The notes under the pieces were generated by a model, which ran no database searches, had not been told where the DNA came from, and worked only from the letters and a program-made list of their open reading frames with translations. A DNA stretch of 64,000 nucleotides from Amorphophallus konjac (taxonomy: Eukaryota > Streptophyta > Magnoliopsida > Alismatales > Araceae): the NCBI GenBank assembly GCA_022559845.1, contig CM040118.1, positions 233,353,224-233,417,223 on the forward strand, read 5' to 3'. The translations under genes and the position numbers were made by a program. Shown piece after piece: positions 44,551 to 54,914 of the stretch (positions are counted from its first letter, which is position 1; each line of letters starts with the position of its first letter).

Positions 44551-45854
44551 GCTGCAAGAATACCGAGATTGCTTCGCCTAGACTTACAAAGAGATGCCAG
44601 GTCTGAATCCTGCAGTTTCACAGCATGAGTTGGCAATCAGCCCTGAAGCCGAGCCGGTGAAGCAACCGTCGCGGCACATGAGGCCTGAACTCATCACTCA
44701 AATTTGTGCTGAAATCGACAAGCTTATTGACGTGGGATTTGTCGAAGAAAACCAGTACACCCCGTGGCTGGCGAATATCGTCCCCGTGAAAAAAAAATGG
44801 ACAGATCCGGATATGTGTTGACTTTCGAGATCTAAATAAAGCCTGCCCCAAGGATAACTTTCCAGTGCCAATAACAGAAGTCATGATTGATGCCACAACC
44901 GGTCATGAGGCCCTGTCATTCATGGACGGGTCATCCGGCTACAACCAGATTTGGATCGCGGAGCATGACCGGGTTCATACTGCCTTCTGAACCCCTAAAG
45001 GCATCTATCACTATAAGAGGATGCCGTTCGGACTAAAGAATGTTGGCGCAACTTATCAGCGTGCAATCACCAGAATCTTTGATGAGTTGCTCTACCACAA
45101 GGTCGAGTGCTACATAGATGATCTGGTGGTCAAGACCAGAAGAAAACAAGACCATCCACCGGACCTCTGGATTATCTTTCAGAGGTTGAGGCAGCATGAG
45201 TTGAAGATGAACCCTATGAAATGTGCGTTCGGAGTGTCGAGCGGAAAGTTCTTGGGCTTCATTGTTCGATATCGGGGAATCGAGATAGACCCCGCAAAGA
45301 TCAAAGCAATTCAGGAGTTACATGCACCAAGAAATCTCTCCGAGCTGAGATCACGACAGGGCCGCTTGGCTTATATCCGGCAGTTCATTTCTAATTTGTC
45401 AGGGCGATGCCAGCCTTTCCACAAATTGATGATGAAGGATGTTCCCTTCTACTGGGATGAAGATTGCCAGACAGCCTTTGACAAGCTGAAAGACTATCTG
45501 AATACTCCTCCAGTGCTGGGCGCACCGGTGAAAGGACGGCCGTTGATATTATATATAGCAGCCACACATAATTCCCTGCGGGAAATGCTGGCCCAGAATA
45601 ATGAAGAAGGGAAAGAACAAGCCCTCTATTACCTTAGTCGGAGACTGGTCAGAACGGAGGAGAAATATACTTATATTGAGAAGATCTGTCTGGCACAGGT
45701 CTTCGCAGTTAAGAAGCTTCGACACTACATGTTGTCGCATGAAATCAACTTGGTATCCAAAGAGGACCCGCTGAAATATATTATGTCCCAGTCGGCACTC
45801 AAAGGTCGCTTGGGCAAATGGGCAGTAATCCTTATGAAGTTTGACATATCCTAA
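44551..45854 (+). pseudogene. pol: Reverse transcriptase and RNase H of the Tat element
   Basis: The region begins with L-Q-E-Y-R-D-C-F-A and a TAG (44579-44581) where Trp is expected, then T-Y-K-E-M-P-G-L. A frameshift at the A run near 44790-44798 separates V-P-V-K-K from R-I-C-V-D-F-R-D-L-N-K-A-C-P. A TGA at 44988-44990 replaces another Trp (T-A-F-W-T-P). Next are M-P-F-G-L-K-N-V-G-A-T-Y-Q and the catalytic Y-I-D-D-L-V-V-K (45111-45122), then RNase H with A-L-Y-Y-L-S-R-R-L and E-K-I-C-L-A. The final stop is at 45852-45854. The sequence is of the Tat type (G-A-T-Y-Q-R). Confidence 0.9.
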
Positions 45855-47374
45855 GTGCCGCGCAAGGCCGTCAAGGGTCAAGCTATTGCATACTTCTTCG
45901 CTAAGCACCCAGTCTTCCTGAAGATGAAACCCTAGAAGCCGCTCAGGTGCGGCCCTCCTTATGGCAGCTATATTTCGATGGCGCTTTCAGAATTGACACC
46001 TCTGCCACTGGATCAGCCAGGGTCAGGGCAGGAGCAGGCATAGTCCTGAAATCCCTAGAAGGGGAAGTGTTGCACACATCTTGCTCGATAAACAAGCATT
46101 GCACAAAAAATGAAACAGAGTATGAAGCCCTGATAATCGGGTTGCAAATTGCTCTATCCATGGGAATTCAGATGCTGGAAGCATTCGGAGACTCCATGCT
46201 GGTTATAAAACAACTGGAAGGAGAGTTCGATGTGCGAAAGCAAGAGCTCCTCCCCTACCATCAGCTGGTAACCCGCCTGATGTCAAGATTCTACTTCATC
46301 AGCATCAAGCATATCAACCGAGGCCAGAATGCTCAGGCAGACGCCCTCGCTAAGCTGGCCAGTTCTTTGGCGGTCCCGCCAGACACGAGCCTAAATATAA
46401 CAGTGATCAACCACCGGCAAGTCCCCAGTGTAACAGAGGTCTTAGCCGACGAACAAGAGATTGAGGTGGTAGCCGTCGAAGAAGTCCAACGACCCGATTG
46501 GCGAGAACATCTCCTACAGTGGTTTCAGCGCCAGCAACTCCCGAAGGGAAAAGAACAAAGAATGAAACTCCTGAGGGTCAAAGACTCTTATGAGATGAGG
46601 AACGGAACCTTGTTCCGAATAATGGCAGATGCCCGAAGAAAAATTCTACTTCGTTGCTTGTCGTCAACGGAAGCTAGGCAGGTGATGCAGGAAGTTCACA
46701 CGGGCTCAGCTGGAGCGCATCAGGCCGGCCCGAGGATGAAGATTGAGATAAAGAAATTGGGTTACTATTGGCCCACTATGTTTGATGACTGCTGCAAGTT
46801 CGCCAGGGCTTGTCAGAAGTGTCAAGAATACGCCAACGTGGCAAGGAGACCTCTAGTGCCACTACATCCAACCCTACCGAGCTGGCCGTTTGCTAAGTGG
46901 GGCACGGACGTGGTAGGGCCGCTACCAGCATCTTCATCAGGGTGCAGATATATCTTAGCAGCTACAGACTACTTCTCCAGATGGGCAGAAGCGGTCGCGT
47001 TAAGAGATGTAACGGGGGAACTGGTCACAAGATTCTTTTGGCAGAATATAATATTCCAGTTCGAGATCCCTAGCCGAATCATCTCTGATAATGGCAGCCA
47101 TTTTAGAAACCAGAAGGTTTATCGGCTAGCCAACAAATACAAGATTGACTGGAGGACATCGTCCCCCTACAACCCTCAAGCCAATGGACTTGCAGAAGCC
47201 TTCAACAGGACACTATGCACATTGCTGGCAAAGACTGTCAAGTCTAATAAAAAAGATTGGGAAGAAAGGATGTACGAAGCACTCTGGGCCTATCGTACCG
47301 TATATAAAACCCCAACCGGCTGTTCACCTTTCTCCCTCGTGTTTGGTCAGAGGCTGTGGTGCCGATTGAACTAG
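45855..47374 (+). pseudogene. pol: Archaeal-type RNase H and integrase of the Tat element
   Basis: After a short frameshifted stretch the frame opens with L-Y-F-D-G-A-F and G-A-G-I-V-L, then N-E-T-E-Y-E-A-L-I-I-G-L, F-G-D-S-M-L-V-I-K-Q-L and Q-A-D-A-L-A-K-L-A. This second, archaeal-type RNase H marks the Tat lineage. The integrase follows: the zinc region (E-V-H-T-G, A-H-Q-A-G, C-Q-K-C-Q), the core with W-G-T-D-V-V-G-P-L-P, I-I-S-D-N-G-S-H-F and Q-A-N-G-L-A-E-A-F-N-R. All catalytic residues are present. The frame ends at 47374 through a one-base shift after F-G-Q. Confidence 0.92.
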
Positions 47375-47777
47375 AAATCCCCTCGCTGCGAGTCGACATC
47401 CAGCATGGGCTAGTCAGCTGTGAACAAACTAACGCAGAAAGAAGATTGGAAGAGCTCGCTGAGCTCGAAGGAGGCGCCTCCGCGCGCAACAGAACATCCA
47501 ACTCTACCAAGCCCACATGGCCCGTGCTTTCGATAAGCTGGTCAAAGGTCAGGAATTCAAGAAGGGAGACCTGGTGATGGTCAAGAGAAGAGAAGTGATG
47601 GCCTCCAATCCCAAAGGGAAGTTGGTTGAAAACTGGGTCGGACCATATATCATCCACCGAGTATATGAGGGAGGTGCTTACATCCTGGTAGACCACAAAG
47701 GAGTCATCCAGTTCTCCCCACTCAATGGGAAGCATATGAAGCTGTATCATACGGCACAACCAACATTCCCCGAGTGA
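47356..47777 (+). pseudogene. pol: Integrase C-terminus of the Tat element
   Basis: Two overlapping frames carry the continuation: V-P-I-E-L-E-I-P-S-L-R-V first, then, after another shift near 47470, A-R-A-F-D-K-L-V-K-G-Q-E-F-K-K-G-D-L-V and W-V-G-P-Y-I-I-H-R-V, the GPY/F domain. It ends T-F-P-E with a stop at 47775-47777. There is no chromodomain, as expected for Tat. Confidence 0.85.
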
Positions 47778-47790
47778 TCGGAATACCTTT

Positions 47791-48150
47791 CCTTGGTCTA
47801 GTGGCACTCCACCCTAACCAAGCTACCCTTCACCTTGGTCTAGTGGCACTCCGCCCTAACCGAGCTACCCTCACCTTGGTCTAGTGGCATTCCACCCTAA
47901 CCGAGCTACCCTCACCTTGGTCTAGTGGCATTCCGCCCTAACCGAGCTACCCTCACCTTGGTCTAGTGGCATTCCACCCTAACCGATCTACTCTCACCTT
48001 GGTCTAGTGGCATTCCGCCCTAACCGAGCTTCCCTCACCTTGGTTCAGTGGCATTCCGCCCTAACTAAGCTACCCTCACCTTGGTTCAGTGGCGCTCTGT
48101 CCTAACCGAGATACCCGCATCTCGGTCCAGTGATGGTCGGCCCCGACCAG
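47791..48150. repeat. Tandem array 1, about eight copies of 41 bp
   Basis: The unit CCTTGGTCTAGTGGCATTCC followed by a CCTAACCGAGCTACC part begins at 47791, 47833, 47874, 47915, 47956, 47997, 48038 and 48079. The spacing is 41-42 bases. Later copies diverge. Confidence 0.9.
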
Positions 48151-48171
48151 ACTCGCATAGTGTCTACAGTA

Positions 48172-48550
48172 TTGCCGTTACGGGCCTTACGCCCGAATCG
48201 GCACAAATCTACCCCTTTGCGTCAGCATTGCCTTCTTACTGACGAATAAACCCGTTTCTCGGCGTGAGACCTTGTGTCCTGGCCGACCTTTATACAACCT
48301 TGTCATTGCGGGCCTTACGCCCAAGTTGGCACGAGTCCATCCTTTGCGTTAGCATTGTCTCCTTGCTGACGAATAAACCCCTTTTCTCGGTGCAAGACTT
48401 CATGTCCTAGCCGACCTTTATACAACGTTGCCATTGCGGGCCTTACGCTCGAATCGACACAAATCTATCCCTTGCGTCAGCATTGCTTTCGTGCTGACGA
48501 GTAAACCCTCTTTCTCGACGCAAGACTTCATGTCCTAGCCGACTCTCTCA
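48172..48550. repeat. Tandem array 2, three copies of 128 bp
   Basis: Copies start at 48172, 48300 and 48428 with TTGCCATTGCGGGCCTTACG. Each contains GCTGACGAATAAACCC and a TGTCCTAGCCGAC-like part. Confidence 0.88.
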
Positions 48551-48585
48551 ACGTCCTTCTGTTACATGAGCAAAAAGAAAAGATA

Positions 48586-48803
48586 AAATGGGGTTAAAAA
48601 TAGAGATACCCCGTCGGTCTTGTTCCTAAATTGGGACAAGGGCAAACATGGCTATAACCCGACTGCGGCGAAAACCCGAAAGGGCGCTGCAGGCAAAATC
48701 GGGTACCCCACCATGTGAAAACCCGAAAGGGCGCGTGGGTAAAAGCAAGAGGGGGCTGGCTTCGGCGAAAACCCGAAAGGGCGCTCGGGTCAGTAAAGTG
48801 GTA
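48586..48803. repeat. Duplicated block with AACCCGAAAGGGCGC units, copy 1
   Basis: A block of about 218 bp starting AATGGGGTTAAAAATAGAGA contains three copies of AACCCGAAAGGGCGC (near 48675, 48719 and 48769). It is repeated at 49724-49936. Confidence 0.88.
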
Positions 48804-48884
48804 ATCTAAAAAGTTCCTCTTTATTCTCCTCCTAATGAGACTCTCAAAGGACAATCATCAAGAGTCCCATTGGAGATCTCCTAA

Positions 48885-49620
48885 CAAACCTATGTTCGAC
48901 CCTCGTCATCATCGGCGAGATCGGTCAATCTCTACCCTTAACTTGGACCTTTCGTCCCTATTAATGAATCTATCTTTACTTCGGTATGCGACCCATGCCG
49001 ATGAACAAACCTATGTTCGACCCTCTTCATCATCGGCGAGATCGGTCGATCTCTACCCTTAACATGGACCTTTAGTCCCTGTTAATGAATATATCCTTGC
49101 TTCGACATGTGACCCATGCCGATGAACAAACCTATGTTCAACCCTCATCATCATCGGCGAGATCGGTCGATCTCTACCCTTAACTTGGACCTTTCATCCC
49201 TGTCAATGAATCTCTCCTTGCTTCGACATGTGACCCATGCCGATGAATAAATCTATGTTCGACCCTCGTCATCATCGGCGAGATCGGTCAGCCTCTATCC
49301 CTTAACTTGGACCTTCCGTCCCTGTTAATGAATCTATCCTTGCTTCGACATGTGACCCGTGCCGATGAATAAACCTATGTTCGACCCTCGTCATCATCGG
49401 TGAGATCGGTCGATCTCTACCCTTAACTTGGACATTTCGTCCCTGTTAATGAATCTATCTTTACTTCGACATGTGACCCATGTCGATGAATAAATCTATG
49501 TTCGACCCTCGTCATCATCGGCGGGATCAGTCAGCCTCTATCCCTTAACCTGGACCTTCCGTCCCTGTTAAGAACTATATCTTTTGCTTCGACATTTAAC
49601 CAATGTCGACGAACTAAACC
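48885..49620. repeat. Tandem array 3, six copies of 121 bp
   Basis: Units begin near 48891, 49012, 49133, 49254, 49376 and 49497 with TATGTTCGACCCTCGTCATC. The spacing is 121-122 bases. A seventh copy is degenerate. The unit includes CATCATCGGCGAGATCGGTC, related to the unit of array 4. Confidence 0.9.
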
Positions 49621-49723
49621 AGGATCTGACCCTTGTCATCATCGACAAGGCCGATCGGCATGCTAGCGGGCAGGCTCTCCTGTGTCTCGGCTTCTTCCCA
49701 CAAAAAAAAAAGAAAAAAAAGAA

Positions 49724-49936
49724 AGATGGGGTTAAAAATAGAGATACCCCGCCGGCCTTGTTCCTATATTAGGGCAGGGGCAAAAATGGCTATAACCCGG
49801 CTGTAGCGAAAACCCGAAAGGGCGTTACAGGCAAAATCGGGTATCCCGCCACGTGAAAACCCGAAAGGGCGCGTGGGCAAAAGCAAGAGGGGGCTGACTT
49901 CGGTGAAAACCCGAAAGGGCGCTTGAGTCAGTAATG
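49724..49936. repeat. Duplicated block with AACCCGAAAGGGCGC units, copy 2
   Basis: This is the second copy of the 48586-48803 block, including the GATACCCCGCCGG part and three AACCCGAAAGGGCGC units. It is preceded by an A-rich run at 49701-49722. Confidence 0.88.
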
Positions 49937-50044
49937 TGATAAAAATGATGATGAATAAAAAAATGAATCAATAAAAAAATGATGAAATGATAATGTAGTA
50001 GCGAGGTTATCCTCGTTCATCATTCCACTTCCTTCTACCCCTTT

Positions 50045-50775
50045 TCGGTCCTTGTCACCATCGGCAAGACCCTCTACCATTCCGACCCTTGTCACCATCG
50101 GCAAGATCGGTCGCTACCTTTTTCGGCCCTCGCCACCATCGGCAAGAGCGGTCGCTACCTTTTTCGGTTTTTGTCATCATCGGCAAGACCGGCTACTCTT
50201 TCGACCGTTGTCACCAACGGTAAGATCGGTCGCTACCTTTTTCGGCCCTTGCCACCATCAGCAAGAGCAGTCGCCACCTTTTTTGGTTTTTGTCATCATC
50301 GGCAAGACTTGCTACTCTTTCGACCCTTGTCACCAACGGTAAGATCGGTCGCTACCTTTTTCGGCCCTTGTCACCATCGGCAAGACCGTCTACCATTACG
50401 ACCCTTGTCACCATCGGCAAGATCGGTCCCTACCTTTTTCGGTCCTTGTCACCATCGGCAAGACCGTCTACCATTCCGACCCTTGTCACCATTGGCAAGA
50501 CCGTCTACCATTCCGACCCTTGTCACCATCGGTAAGATCGGTCGCTACCTTTTTCAGTTTTCGTCATCATCGGCAAGACCGGCTACTCTTTCGACCCTTG
50601 TCACCATCGACAAGATCGTTCACTACCTTTTTTGGTTTTCGTCATCATCGGCAAGATCGGCTACTCTTTCGACCCTTGTCACCATCGGCAAGGTCGGTCT
50701 ACTGCCTATCGATCCTCGTCGCCGTCTACTAAACTGACCGACTTTCTATCGACCCTTGTCGCCATCGACAGGACC
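50045..50775. repeat. Tandem array 4, about 18 copies of 37-41 bp
   Basis: The unit is TTGTCACCATCGGCAAGA plus a variable ACCGTCTACCATTCCGACCC or TCGGTCGCTACCTTTTTCGG part. Units of 37 and 41 bases alternate irregularly. The open frames with S-S-A-R-P and L-V-T-I-G-K across this array are a by-product of the repeat. Confidence 0.88.
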
Positions 50776-51253
50776 GGTCAACTTTCCCCCCTAACATGGA
50801 CCCCTCATCCTCGTTAAGCAGTAAACTACTTTTGCTCCATATAAACTCTATTAATGAATAAACCCTACCCTCAATTTCCGTCAGCATCAATGAATCCGGC
50901 TGACAAGCCATCTGTCCTTATTTCCTAGCCCTGAAGGGGCCTCTATACCCTTTTGGTTCTTCGAACTCTTGGCCTGCACTAGCCGTTGCCTGGTCCCGAG
51001 AATGGTCACGGCGTGGTGGAGCGAACACCTCACCCCTTCCCTGAAGGCGTGAGCGCTCTCCTGCCCTAATAACTCATACACTCGGACTAGAGTTAGCTGG
51101 CAAATAAAAGGGGAGGAAGGGCCAATGCAAAGATAGAGTTGGCATTTAGCAGCAAATGGGGATATTTCATTTCTGTAAAATAAAGGGATACATGTTACAC
51201 GGGGCATTCCCCGGAATACATGAAGTCCATCAAAATGGGGCAAATAGAAAAGA
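50776..51253. other. Intergenic part of the Tat 3' region
   Basis: Between the last tandem array and the end of the antisense gene I see no gene, no clear repeat and no convincing poly(A) signal on the - strand. Confidence 0.5.
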
Positions 51254-52399
51254 CTATGGCAGAGGGCGTCGGAAGATGTCCTCTAGCTCTGGAATGCCCA
51301 AGGAAGGATGGCGGGTTAGTTCTTGCAGTCTGAACTCAGTGGCCTCTAGCTGAGATAGTTTCTCCCCGAGGGAAGCAGCTTGCCCCTCGGCCATCTCTGC
51401 CTCCTCCATCCTCCAGACTTCCAGGCACTCTACTTCTTGAAGCTCAGCCTCTGCCCTTGAAAGTTAGGCCTGTAGCTCTGCTATCCGGACCGTAAGGAAG
51501 CTTCGGCGCTGCAAAGAGGCATTAGCATCATTCCTCATCCTCACCGCAGTCCCTTTCAAAGAGATGAGAGCTGCTCGGCATTCAGCTCACTCCAGTGTTA
51601 TGGCCGCCAGCTGGTCAGCTACCTCCCGGCCTAAGAATTCCCTTCGGTTTACATATTTCAGAAGTAAAATTACCCGTGGAGTCTAGTCGTCCATGGGGCA
51701 ACCAAAAGCCAACAGCAAGCGGGACAAGTGCTCTATCAAGCCCCTCAGCTGAACATAAGTCAAATCTCTGTTGGCCGTTATGGTCTGCTGAAGGGTCCCT
51801 AAGAACTGCCACACAAGGTCACTCGATGATTGGAGACCGAGCGGTGACGTCTCGGGTAGTTCGAACTCCACTCTGCTGTCCACGGTGGCCCAGATATTGT
51901 CGCTCGTCCCAGAAGATGACGACGGCATGATCTGCAGCGCACTTGTGTGGGGAACAACCGCGGTGACTGATATGGTAGCTGGAGTCTCGATGACGGTGAC
52001 TTCTCTGCCAGCCCCTTGGGATGAAGCTGCAACAGGAACATCAAGAGCCAAGGACATCTGCTCCTCGCCTCCAACTCGACTGACCCCCATATGGCCAGTT
52101 TCAGCAATAAGAGCCAAGGCCCCAGTAGTCCCGGCTTCCTCTTCGACGATCTCTCCCGCCTCTACCTCGGAGGGGCCACCTTTCTCCGAAGCCGACCGTT
52201 GTGCGACTTCCAATGGCTGGGAGTCCTCGACTACTACCAACTCGTCATCCCTCACAAGTACTCCGGGTCCCGCTGGAGCTACAAAGTCCTTGGGATATCA
52301 CAGTGCGATAGGCCGCAAGACGGGCGAGAAAGTTGCGTGACCCGCGCCTAGAGTCGGGAGGGGTATCTGCACCGTTATGGTTGGCAGCACCACCTCAGT
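51254..52399 (-). pseudogene. Exon 5 of the antisense gene: Ser/Pro region and coiled coil
   Basis: The exon starts T-E-V-V-L-P-T-I-T-V and encodes an acidic and serine-rich middle (E-V-E-A-G-E-I-V-E-E-E-A). Its C-terminus is a heptad-rich segment (A-E-L-Q-A, A-E-A-E-L-Q-E-V-E, L-G-E-K-L-S-Q-L-E-A-T) predicted as a coiled coil, ending R-R-P-L-P. In-frame stops lie at 52298-52300, 51683-51685, one near 51590 and TAA near 51472. The length is 382 codons. Confidence 0.7.
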
Positions 52400-52481
52400 C
52401 TGCACCAGAAATATGTACATCAGAAAGCTAAAAAGAAGAGAAAGGAAGGGCAGCAAGCACCGACCACGGGAGGGTCCTCAC
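52400..52481 (-). other. Intron 4 of the antisense gene (82 bp)
   Basis: The donor is GAG|GTGAGG and the acceptor TGGTGCAG|ACT. The flanking exons join in phase 0. Read without splicing, the frame hits a stop 52 bases into the intron. Confidence 0.7.
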
Positions 52482-52915
52482 CTCAGCCGGTACTAGGCTC
52501 AAATCTCCAAGGGGAACCTCTGCGGCCCCAGCCCCTTCGCTCACGAGTGAGCCTGACGGCCCAGGACCACTCCATGACAACCGGGGCGGGCTGAAAGTTA
52601 GGTGATCACTTTCATAGGCCGAAGATGCCCCAGCATCCTCAGTCTCTGTGTCGACATGTGGGAACTCCTCATCACTGGAGCCGCCACCGAAATCGACCTG
52701 CTCAGAGGAAGAGGACTCCTCTACTCTTTCAGGACGCTCCACCATCGGAGCAGGAACCTCGCCAGGAGGAGCATCATCCGCAGCAGGGACTTCCTCCATG
52801 CACTCCACACCAGGAGCAACAATTGATGGGATCTCAGGGGCAAGCTCACCCTTCCCCCGGGCAATCGCTTCCTCTGCACCCTCTGCGCCCGGGAGTAATG
52901 ACAGTTGCATATGAA
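52482..52915 (-). pseudogene. Exon 4 of the antisense gene: acidic region
   Basis: It encodes L-S-L-L-P-G-A-E-G-A-E-E-A-I-A, then a strongly acidic stretch (V-E-E-S-S-S-S-E-Q-V-D-F-G-G-G-S and V-D-T-E-T-E-D-A-G). It has no internal stop. It is not similar to any domain I recognise. Confidence 0.7.
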
Positions 52916-52996
52916 CTGAAAATTACGGCAAGAAATAGTCAAGCCGACTGAAGGCATGAAGTCTCGCGGTGGCGTTGCGATTAAACTATAAATTAC
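52916..52996 (-). other. Intron 3 of the antisense gene (81 bp)
   Basis: The donor is GAAG|GTAATT and the acceptor AATTTTCAG|TTC. Phase 1 on both sides. Confidence 0.7.
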
Positions 52997-53131
52997 CTTC
53001 CATTTCTTATCTGGGTGTTGGAGAAGGCAGATCTCTCTCTACGGGAGCAGCAAGGATTTCCTCTGCCCCTTCCCTAGCCACGGCGCCTACCGTCGCCTCC
53101 AGCTCGACTACCGCAGCGACTGTGTCGGCAA
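52997..53131 (-). pseudogene. Exon 3 of the antisense gene
   Basis: This 135-base exon encodes V-A-D-T-V-A-A-V-V-E-L-E-A-T-V and E-E-I-L-A-A-P-V. A TAA at 53007-53009 is in frame near its end. An alternative donor (CCC|GTAGAG) would skip that stop, so the 3' end of this exon is less sure. Confidence 0.55.
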
Positions 53132-53198
53132 CTGTCAGCATGGATTAGCCAAGGCAGCCAAAGTGAGCTAATGAATTCTAGAGAGATGAAGAGCCTAC
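53132..53198 (-). other. Intron 2 of the antisense gene (67 bp)
   Basis: The donor is GAAG|GTAGGC and the acceptor TGCTGACAG|TTG, with a CTAAT branch-like motif shortly before it. Phase 1 on both sides. It is short for a plant intron. Confidence 0.62.
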
Positions 53199-53498
53199 CT
53201 TCAGCTTCTGGCCTTTGCATGCGGGAAGCCTCAAACTCTTCGAAGGATACAACCGGAGGAAGAACGGTTGCTTGTTCCTTTTCTGCGGCCTTCCTTCGGC
53301 GTGCCCGTGTCACTCAGGTTACTGCCGCTTTGGCCTTCCCAACGGCCTCCCTCAACTGGGATCGAGTCTGCTTTCTCGAATCGCCAGGAGGTAGTGGCAT
53401 CATGGTCGGGGTCGGCTCGGGAGCCTCGAAGTATACTGGCTTCTGAGCTTTTATTATCAGCTCCCTAAAAAGTCGAGTCTCCTCTGAAGTTGGTCGGA
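53199..53498 (-). pseudogene. Exon 2 of the antisense gene
   Basis: A 300-base exon encoding R-P-T-S-E-E-T-R-L-F-R-E-L, E-A-P-E-P-T-P-T-M-M-P-L-P and a basic segment T-R-A-R-R-R-K-A-A-E-K-E-Q. One TGA (53314-53316) interrupts it. Confidence 0.7.
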
Positions 53499-53583
53499 CT
53501 GCACATGCACGAAGGTGAGAATAATACACCACAATGAAGAAAAGAGGCTGGCCGAAGGTCCTGAATGAAGAAATAGAACATAC
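53499..53583 (-). other. Intron 1 of the antisense gene (85 bp)
   Basis: The donor GCAA|GTATGT is a textbook plant donor and the acceptor is CATGTGCAG|TCC. Phase 1 on both sides. Confidence 0.75.
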
Positions 53584-54914
53584 TTGCTGGCCCCGTGTAG
53601 AAGGGGAAGAGAGGCCAATAGTATAGAGAAGGCACTTTATCTCTCGAAGCTGCCTCGCGAATAAGCCAACATAAATCTCCTATCTTTTCACTCGGCTCGA
53701 CCAGCAGTGCCAGATCCTCGTGGCCACGAGAAGACAGGTGATAATATAAGCTCAGGTGGTCCAGCCACATCTGTCGGTATATTTGAATGAGATATGAAGG
53801 GGCCGGTCCAGAATGGCTTCGCTGGGACCACCCACTGAAAGACCATGTGAGCGAAGGAGCGCAAATAGCCAGGGGGTGTTGTCATATAAAGCATCCTGCC
53901 TGTCTTCCCTACGGATGAAAATCTAATAGGGGTACAACCTATCCACCTCGGGACGCCAGTCGGCCACAACCGAGATGGGTTCCTCCACCGGCAGAGGGAG
54001 TTGCTGAAGGACCACCCTCTCGCTGCTCACCCGGCATAAACCCCGAAGTGTTTTCACATAGTCATCCTTGCTGATTGTGGGCAGCTTCGGGTCGACTTTG
54101 GTCTTGTGACTTTTCACGGCCTTTCGGGCCTCCAGATAGGCCCTCACTTCCGTATTGGTCCAAGATTTCAGCTTCTTCAAATAGGAGAGCTCAATATCAA
54201 AGGCTGGCTCTAGCTGGGAGTCCAGAAACCTATGCTATGCTACGGCCCAACACTCCCGCCGGGAGCTCCTATAGAACCCCGTCCGCGCGTTCCACCACTT
54301 GATATACTCAGGAGTGACGCAGGGGAAACGGGCAGGGGTTGGCACCCTGAAAGAAACATCCTCCCGGTGGTGGAAGAAGTCCCACCATATCCGGGCATCA
54401 TCATTTGAAACTTGCCCGGCCCTGTGCCTGTTAGACAACGTAAATTGTGAAGAAGAATGTGGAATGTGCTGGTCATAGCCAAAGTTTCGGCTGAAGCGGA
54501 ACGGATAATACGGCTCCAACCACAAAATGCCGCTCTTGCGGAATACAAGGACACTCGGCCTGATAGCCAGCGCCCAGTCAACCAACTCCGGCTCAAGAAT
54601 GGACCTGGTACACTTGGCCCGAAAATCGGATGGATATACTCCTCGATCTCAAAAAGCTTGCACTGCCTCGTCCTGTTCACCAGTGGGCTGGAGTGGGCAG
54701 CTAAGCTCCAAAAGTGAAGAACCCCGGGCGAATCTGTGGGAACCCGGGTCAACTTGCCCTGAATGGCAAAGAGCTGCTCCGCTTGCGAGGATGGCTCAGC
54801 ACTCGCAAACTCTATCATCCTCGGAACAAAATGAACCGACTGTAACGCCCGAGGAGCCACCTCCGGGAACAGGGTACAGACCCAAGCATTGAAAAAGTGT
54901 AGCGGACCAACCGT
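53584..54914 (-). pseudogene. Exon 1 of the antisense gene, downstream part
   Basis: After the TAG at 54915 the same frame continues with F-F-N-A-W-V-C-T-L-F-P. A frameshift near 54600 leads to D-W-A-L-A-I-R-P-S-V-L and F-G-Y-D-Q-H-I-P. Then come W-W-D-F-F and stops at 54235-54237 and 53923-53925. A second shift near 53800 leads to G-Y-L-R-S-F-A-H-M-V-F-Q-W and M-W-L-D-H-L-S-L-Y-Y-H-L. The F-Q-W-V-V-P-A-K-P-F-W-T-G-P block is strongly reminiscent of other retrotransposon antisense ORFs. Confidence 0.68.

Noticed and set aside
50052..50737. Open frames of up to 188 codons rich in S-S-A-R-P and L-V-T-I-G-K
   Set aside because: They follow the 37-41 bp tandem repeat exactly and shift frame with unit length. 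There is no gene-like start.
47791..50775. Regularly spaced repeats resembling a CRISPR array
   Set aside because: The units are directly joined and diverged, without unique spacers. The DNA is plant and lies in a Tat 3' region.
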